Assembly: GCF_900129855.1 (NCBI RefSeq)
Contig: NZ_LT670819.1
Span: 434,001-498,000, forward strand
Direction: 5' to 3'
DNA: 64,000 nucleotides
DNA from: Streptomyces sp. 3214.6
Lineage (GTDB): Bacteria; Actinomycetota; Actinomycetes; Streptomycetales; Streptomycetaceae
In this document: in pieces, positions 61,527-64,000 of the stretch
Layout: the number at the start of each line of letters is the position of its first letter
How positions within the stretch are numbered: position 1 is the first letter of the stretch
Translations under genes and position numbers: made by a program
The notes under the pieces: model-generated
Databases searched by the model: none
What the model was told of the DNA's origin: nothing
Seen by the model: the letters and a program-made list of their open reading frames with translations, nothing else

Positions 61527-62273
61527 ATGGCGCAAGCAGGTGCTGCCAGGTTTGCCTCGGTTTGGTTTCAGGAGGGCGGGCCGGCGGTGGAGGCGCGGCA
61601 CAATCTGACCTCGGATCAGCATCAACAGACAGTCAACGATCTATTCGGCAGAGGATTCCGACCCCTCTGGGTCAGTGGCTACGGCAACGAGCCCCGCTTC
61701 GCCTCCATCTGGGTACAACAGGACGGGCCCGCAGTGGAAGCCCGCCACAACCTGACCTCGGATCAGCATCAACAGACAGTCAACGATCTATTCGGCAGAG
61801 GATTCCGACCCATCTGCGTCAGTGGCTACGGCAACGAGCCCCGCTTCGCCTCCATCTGGGTACAACAGGACGGGCCCGCAGTGGAAGCCCGCCACAACCT
61901 GACCTCGGATCAGCATCAACAGACAGTCAACGATCTATTCGGCAGAGGATTCCGACCCATCTGCGTCAGTGGCTACGGCAACGAGCCCCGCTTCGCCTCC
62001 ATCTGGGTACAACAGGACGGGCCCGCAGTGGAAGCCCGCCACAACCTGACCTCGGATCAGCATCAACAGACAGTCAACGATCTATTCGGCAGAGGATTCC
62101 GACCCATCTGCGTCAGTGGCTACGGCAACGAGCCCCGCTTCGCCTCCATCTGGGTACAACAGGACGGGCCCGCAGTGGAAGCCCGCCACAACCTGACCTC
62201 GGATCAGCATCAACAGACAGTCAACGATCTATTCGGCAGAGGATTCCGACCCATCTGCGTCAGCGGCTACTGA
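61527..62273 (+). CDS. Protein of five tandem 49-residue repeats (BTRD1-like)
   Basis: About 248 residues made only of repeats. Each unit reads RFASIWVQQDGPAVEARHNL, TSDQHQQTVNDLFGRGFRPI, CVSGYGNEP. The pattern (ASIW, GPA-x-x-ARH-x-LTS, Q-x-x-x-x-x-x-x-x-GFRP, VSGY) matches what I know as bacterial tandem repeat domain 1, found in some secreted serine-hydrolase-like proteins such as polyglycine hydrolases. Here there is no signal peptide and no catalytic domain. ATG 61527 follows AAGGAGTTTCC. The first repeat is diverged; the other four are almost identical even in DNA. Confidence 0.85.
   Translation: MAQAGAARFASVWFQEGGPAVEARHNLTSDQHQQTVNDLFGRGFRPLWVSGYGNEPRFASIWVQQDGPAVEARHNLTSDQHQQTVNDLFGRGFRPICVSGYGNEPRFASIWVQQDGPAVEARHNLTSDQHQQTVNDLFGRGFRPICVSGYGNEPRFASIWVQQDGPAVEARHNLTSDQHQQTVNDLFGRGFRPICVSGYGNEPRFASIWVQQDGPAVEARHNLTSDQHQQTVNDLFGRGFRPICVSGY
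61601..62272 (+). repeat. Near-identical 147-bp tandem DNA repeats
   Basis: The block from CTGACCTCGGATCAGCATCA onward recurs every 147 bp (for example starts of CGCTTCGCC at 61695, 61842, 61989 and 62136). Units 2-5 look identical over nearly their full length. Unit 1 is identical only in its second half. The period is exactly 49 codons, so copy number can change without a frameshift. Confidence 0.9.
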
Positions 62274-62563
62274 TTCCCACCGGCGGTCGGAACGCCAAAC
62301 CGAACTGCATTCCTTCTCCGAGCGTGGTGTACGCATGGCTGAGGTGGACGTGGTGCTTCTACTCGCCGTTCGTCAGCCAGGTATCCGACCGTTCCCCTCG
62401 GGGAACTGCTCCATGAGGACAACTGCGGAGGCGAACGCGGCACAGGCCTGTGCGGGAGGCTGGCCGCGGCCTTCGGGGCGCCGTAGTTGGGGTCAAAGGC
62501 CGAGCCATGGGATGTGAGCTGCAGAAGGCCGAGCAGCTCATGGCTCAGTTCCCGGAGTGGTGA

Positions 62564-62797
62564 CTACATGATGTGTCCTGTATCGGGGTCCACCTGCGAG
62601 AGGAACTCCCGAATGGCGTCCTCAAGATGTGTCCTGCTGGACTGCGCCGGTGGGTGAGTGCTGAACCCGAACCCATATTGCGGGTCGGGTCCGGTCAGCC
62701 AGGTGAGGTCGTAGGAGCCCGGCTTGCCGTCCGGCTGGCGGATCTCGAACGCCTCGCCGTCGACCGTAATCCGCCACGGCTCGTTCGCCGGCATCAT
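62564..62797 (-). CDS. Small conserved hypothetical protein
   Basis: About 77 residues: EPWRITVDGEAFEIRQPDGK, YDLTWLTGPDPQYGFGFSTH, LEDAIREFLSQVDPDTGHI. The W-x-I-x-VDG, TGP(N/D)xxYGF and IREFLxxVDPxTGYI pattern recalls a widespread Streptomyces family of unknown function. ATG 62797 has AGGAAAGCAGGAC upstream. No membrane segment. Confidence 0.7.
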   Translation of the reverse strand: MMPANEPWRITVDGEAFEIRQPDGKPGSYDLTWLTGPDPQYGFGFSTHPPAQSSRTHLEDAIREFLSQVDPDTGHIM

Positions 62798-62875
62798 GTC
62801 CTGCTTTCCTCAACCCCGGATATGCGAGCGCACATGACCTGAACTGCACAGGTGCCACGATCACATGCGCGTGGA

Positions 62876-63328
62876 TCACACTACGGTGAAGTCGGCCGCC
62901 TTCGTGTCCAGCGTCGTGTCGCCGTCTTTGTCGGTGGCCAGGACGGCGACGTGCCACAGACCGCGCGGAGACGCCTCGGCATCGGCGGGCGTGACGCGGA
63001 CGTTGTAGGTGCACCGCACGGTGTCCCCACCGGCCGGCTTACACACCGCCGCCTCCGCAGCCGCCATTTCCTTGACGGTCAGCCCCTTCTTCGCGAACGA
63101 CGACTTCGCCGGCCAGGCCAGGACCTTCACGTTCTTCACACCGGCGGACGCCGTGACATCAGTGGTGAAGGCCAACGAACCACCCCGATCACCTTCGGGG
63201 GCAGCGTAACGGGCCGTGCTGTGCGCCAGCACCGGAGGCTGGCCCCCGGCGTAGGCCAGAGCGAAGGCCCCGGCACCGCCCAGGACGACAACACCGGCGG
63301 TCACGGACAGAACGATACGACGCGACAT
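62876..63328 (-). CDS. Secreted DUF5707-like protein
   Basis: About 150 residues with a signal peptide (RRIVLSVTAGVVVLGGAGAF, ALAYAGG). The mature part STARYAAPEGDRGGSLAFTT, DVTASAGVKNVKVLAWPAKS, CTYNVRVTPADAEASPRGLW, VLATDKDGDTTLDTKAADFT matches DUF5707, small exported beta-sandwich proteins of Streptomyces. Two cysteines (AAVCKP and VRCTY) could form a disulphide. ATG 63328 has GGGGGAATTTCTC. Function unknown. Confidence 0.82.
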   Translation of the reverse strand: MSRRIVLSVTAGVVVLGGAGAFALAYAGGQPPVLAHSTARYAAPEGDRGGSLAFTTDVTASAGVKNVKVLAWPAKSSFAKKGLTVKEMAAAEAAVCKPAGGDTVRCTYNVRVTPADAEASPRGLWHVAVLATDKDGDTTLDTKAADFTVV

Positions 63329-63889
63329 GAGAAATTCCCCCAACAGGATCAGCTGCATCAGACCGGCGCTCTTTGCTGCGCCGCTGCACCAATCCTGGCG
63401 GCGCAACAAGCACCAGGTATGAGCGCGCATACTCAACTCCGGCCTGAGTAGGGCCAGTCCGGCAGCCAAGACGAAGGCGAGAGGCTGGCAACTGCCGTCG
63501 ACCGGGACTGGGCATGCAGGGCTGAGCGAGACAAACGGTCACCTGGCCAGTGAGGCCTTTCAGTGTGGTCATTGATCGGGTGACGACGTCGCGCCGCCTC
63601 GGAAAAATCACCGACCGTCCTCAGTCGTCAACACTGCGCAGCCTGCAACAAGCACCACTGGTCACCCTCGGTGGCCCGTCATCCAGGGCTGACCCGATCG
63701 GACGACGCCGCGGACACGCGTTCCCGATAGATCGACTGTTTCGATTTGGTCATACTCTGAGCCAACTGCGATCACATTCCGGACGTACCTTGAACGGCCA
63801 CGACCTCGCACCATGCGACGTCTTCGGCAACCCGCCCCGGGAGCAGCCCGTTGCAGGCGCGCGGCACAGCGGCGAAGAAGAGAGCACAC
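63329..63889. other. Intergenic region with another IS-end copy
   Basis: TGAGGCCTTTCAG at 63551-63563 (12/13 match to the 8371 IS repeat) is followed by GTGTGGTCATTGATCGGGTG, similar to the IS leader. No transposase follows. The rest must contain the divergent promoters of the DUF5707 gene and the gene at 63890; no gene is visible. Confidence 0.5.
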
Positions 63890-64000
63890 GTGACGCGCAG
63901 ATTACGTGTCCGCACTACCCGCGGTACCCGATCCCCCGGGATACCCGGACGTCTCACGGCAGGCGCGACGGTCGCCGCCATCGCCATGTTGGCCGCGACG
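63890..64000 (+). CDS. Start of a secreted protein (partial, runs off window)
   Basis: GTG 63890, behind GAAGAAGAGAG, opens a frame with an arginine-rich N-terminus (TRRLRVRTTRGTRSPG) and a hydrophobic alanine-rich stretch (AGATVAAIAMLAAT). This is a typical Sec/Tat-type signal peptide. Nothing of the mature protein is inside the window. Confidence 0.6.
   Translation, partial: MTRRLRVRTTRGTRSPGIPGRLTAGATVAAIAMLAAT

Noticed and set aside
61601..62272. Possible CRISPR array or satellite DNA
   Set aside because: Units are contiguous, 147 bp long, coding and have no variable spacers or cas genes.
61562..62416. A second overlapping open frame through the 147-bp repeats
   Set aside because: A 147-bp period keeps every frame repeating, so an alternative frame stays open by default. 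It has no ribosome binding site, and the BTRD1-like pattern is only in the 61527 frame.
1..64000. tRNA, rRNA, CRISPR arrays, plasmid or phage origins
   Set aside because: No tRNA cloverleaf with a conserved T-loop, rRNA core sequence, spacer array or iteron cluster was seen by eye. A tRNAscan-SE/Infernal run would settle the RNA question.

Overview
The DNA is about 70% GC, has a strong third-position GC bias, uses GTG starts freely, and carries AraC/TetR/LysR/MarR regulators, secreted DUF families and many insertion-sequence relics. This points to an actinomycete, most likely a Streptomyces chromosome (accessory or arm region). This is inferred from composition and gene families; no marker gene is present.

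Region 1 (1-18.5 kb) is a non-ribosomal peptide/polyketide gene cluster. On the minus strand it has an MbtH helper, a free-standing condensation domain, a C-A-PCP NRPS, a VioC-like arginine 3-hydroxylase, a VioD-like capreomycidine synthase, and a P450 followed by the stump of another NRPS gene cut off at an IS. On the plus strand it has an A-PCP protein (Ser/Dap-like code), a type II thioesterase, a truncated A-PCP, and a terminal KS-(no AT)-ACP-reductase protein ending at a strong terminator. Together the genes suggest a peptide containing the cyclic guanidine amino acid capreomycidine, released reductively as an aldehyde or alcohol. Several parts are missing or damaged, so the pathway may be decaying or rely on genes outside the window.

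Region 2 (18.5-33 kb) is a mosaic: a broken ArpA-like TetR gene, a DUF3237 fragment, a complete IS5-type element with a TCA duplication, a flavin monooxygenase/TetR divergent pair with twin operators, ISs in decay, a sugar ABC transporter (binding lipoprotein, permease, divergent ATPase), a MarR/NmrA pair with a twin palindromic operator-promoter, and a MerR regulator.

Region 3 (33-48.2 kb) is aromatic catabolism. A seven-gene minus-strand operon (two FAH-family enzymes, cyclase, flavin hydroxylase, ACMSD-like amidohydrolase/decarboxylase, extradiol dioxygenase, SDR) faces a LysR regulator and is followed by an MFS carrier. A second unit holds a phenol/resorcinol-type flavin hydroxylase and a maleylacetate reductase-hydroxyquinol 1,2-dioxygenase fusion with a C-terminal frameshift, facing an AraC regulator.

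Region 4 (48.2-50.5 kb) is a pseudogene graveyard: CMD-family protein, WD40 protein, alpha/beta hydrolase, ABC transporter and sensor kinase. Region 5 (50.5-60.3 kb) is mostly intact: a P-loop kinase operon, an ArsR/SRPBCC pair with a 30-bp perfect palindrome upstream, an AraC regulator facing four alpha/beta hydrolases and a metallo-beta-lactamase-fold protein, and an Imm-5-like protein. Region 6 (60.3-64 kb) has IS relics, a protein made only of five 49-residue repeats whose DNA copies are almost identical, two small conserved proteins, and the start of a secreted protein running off the window.
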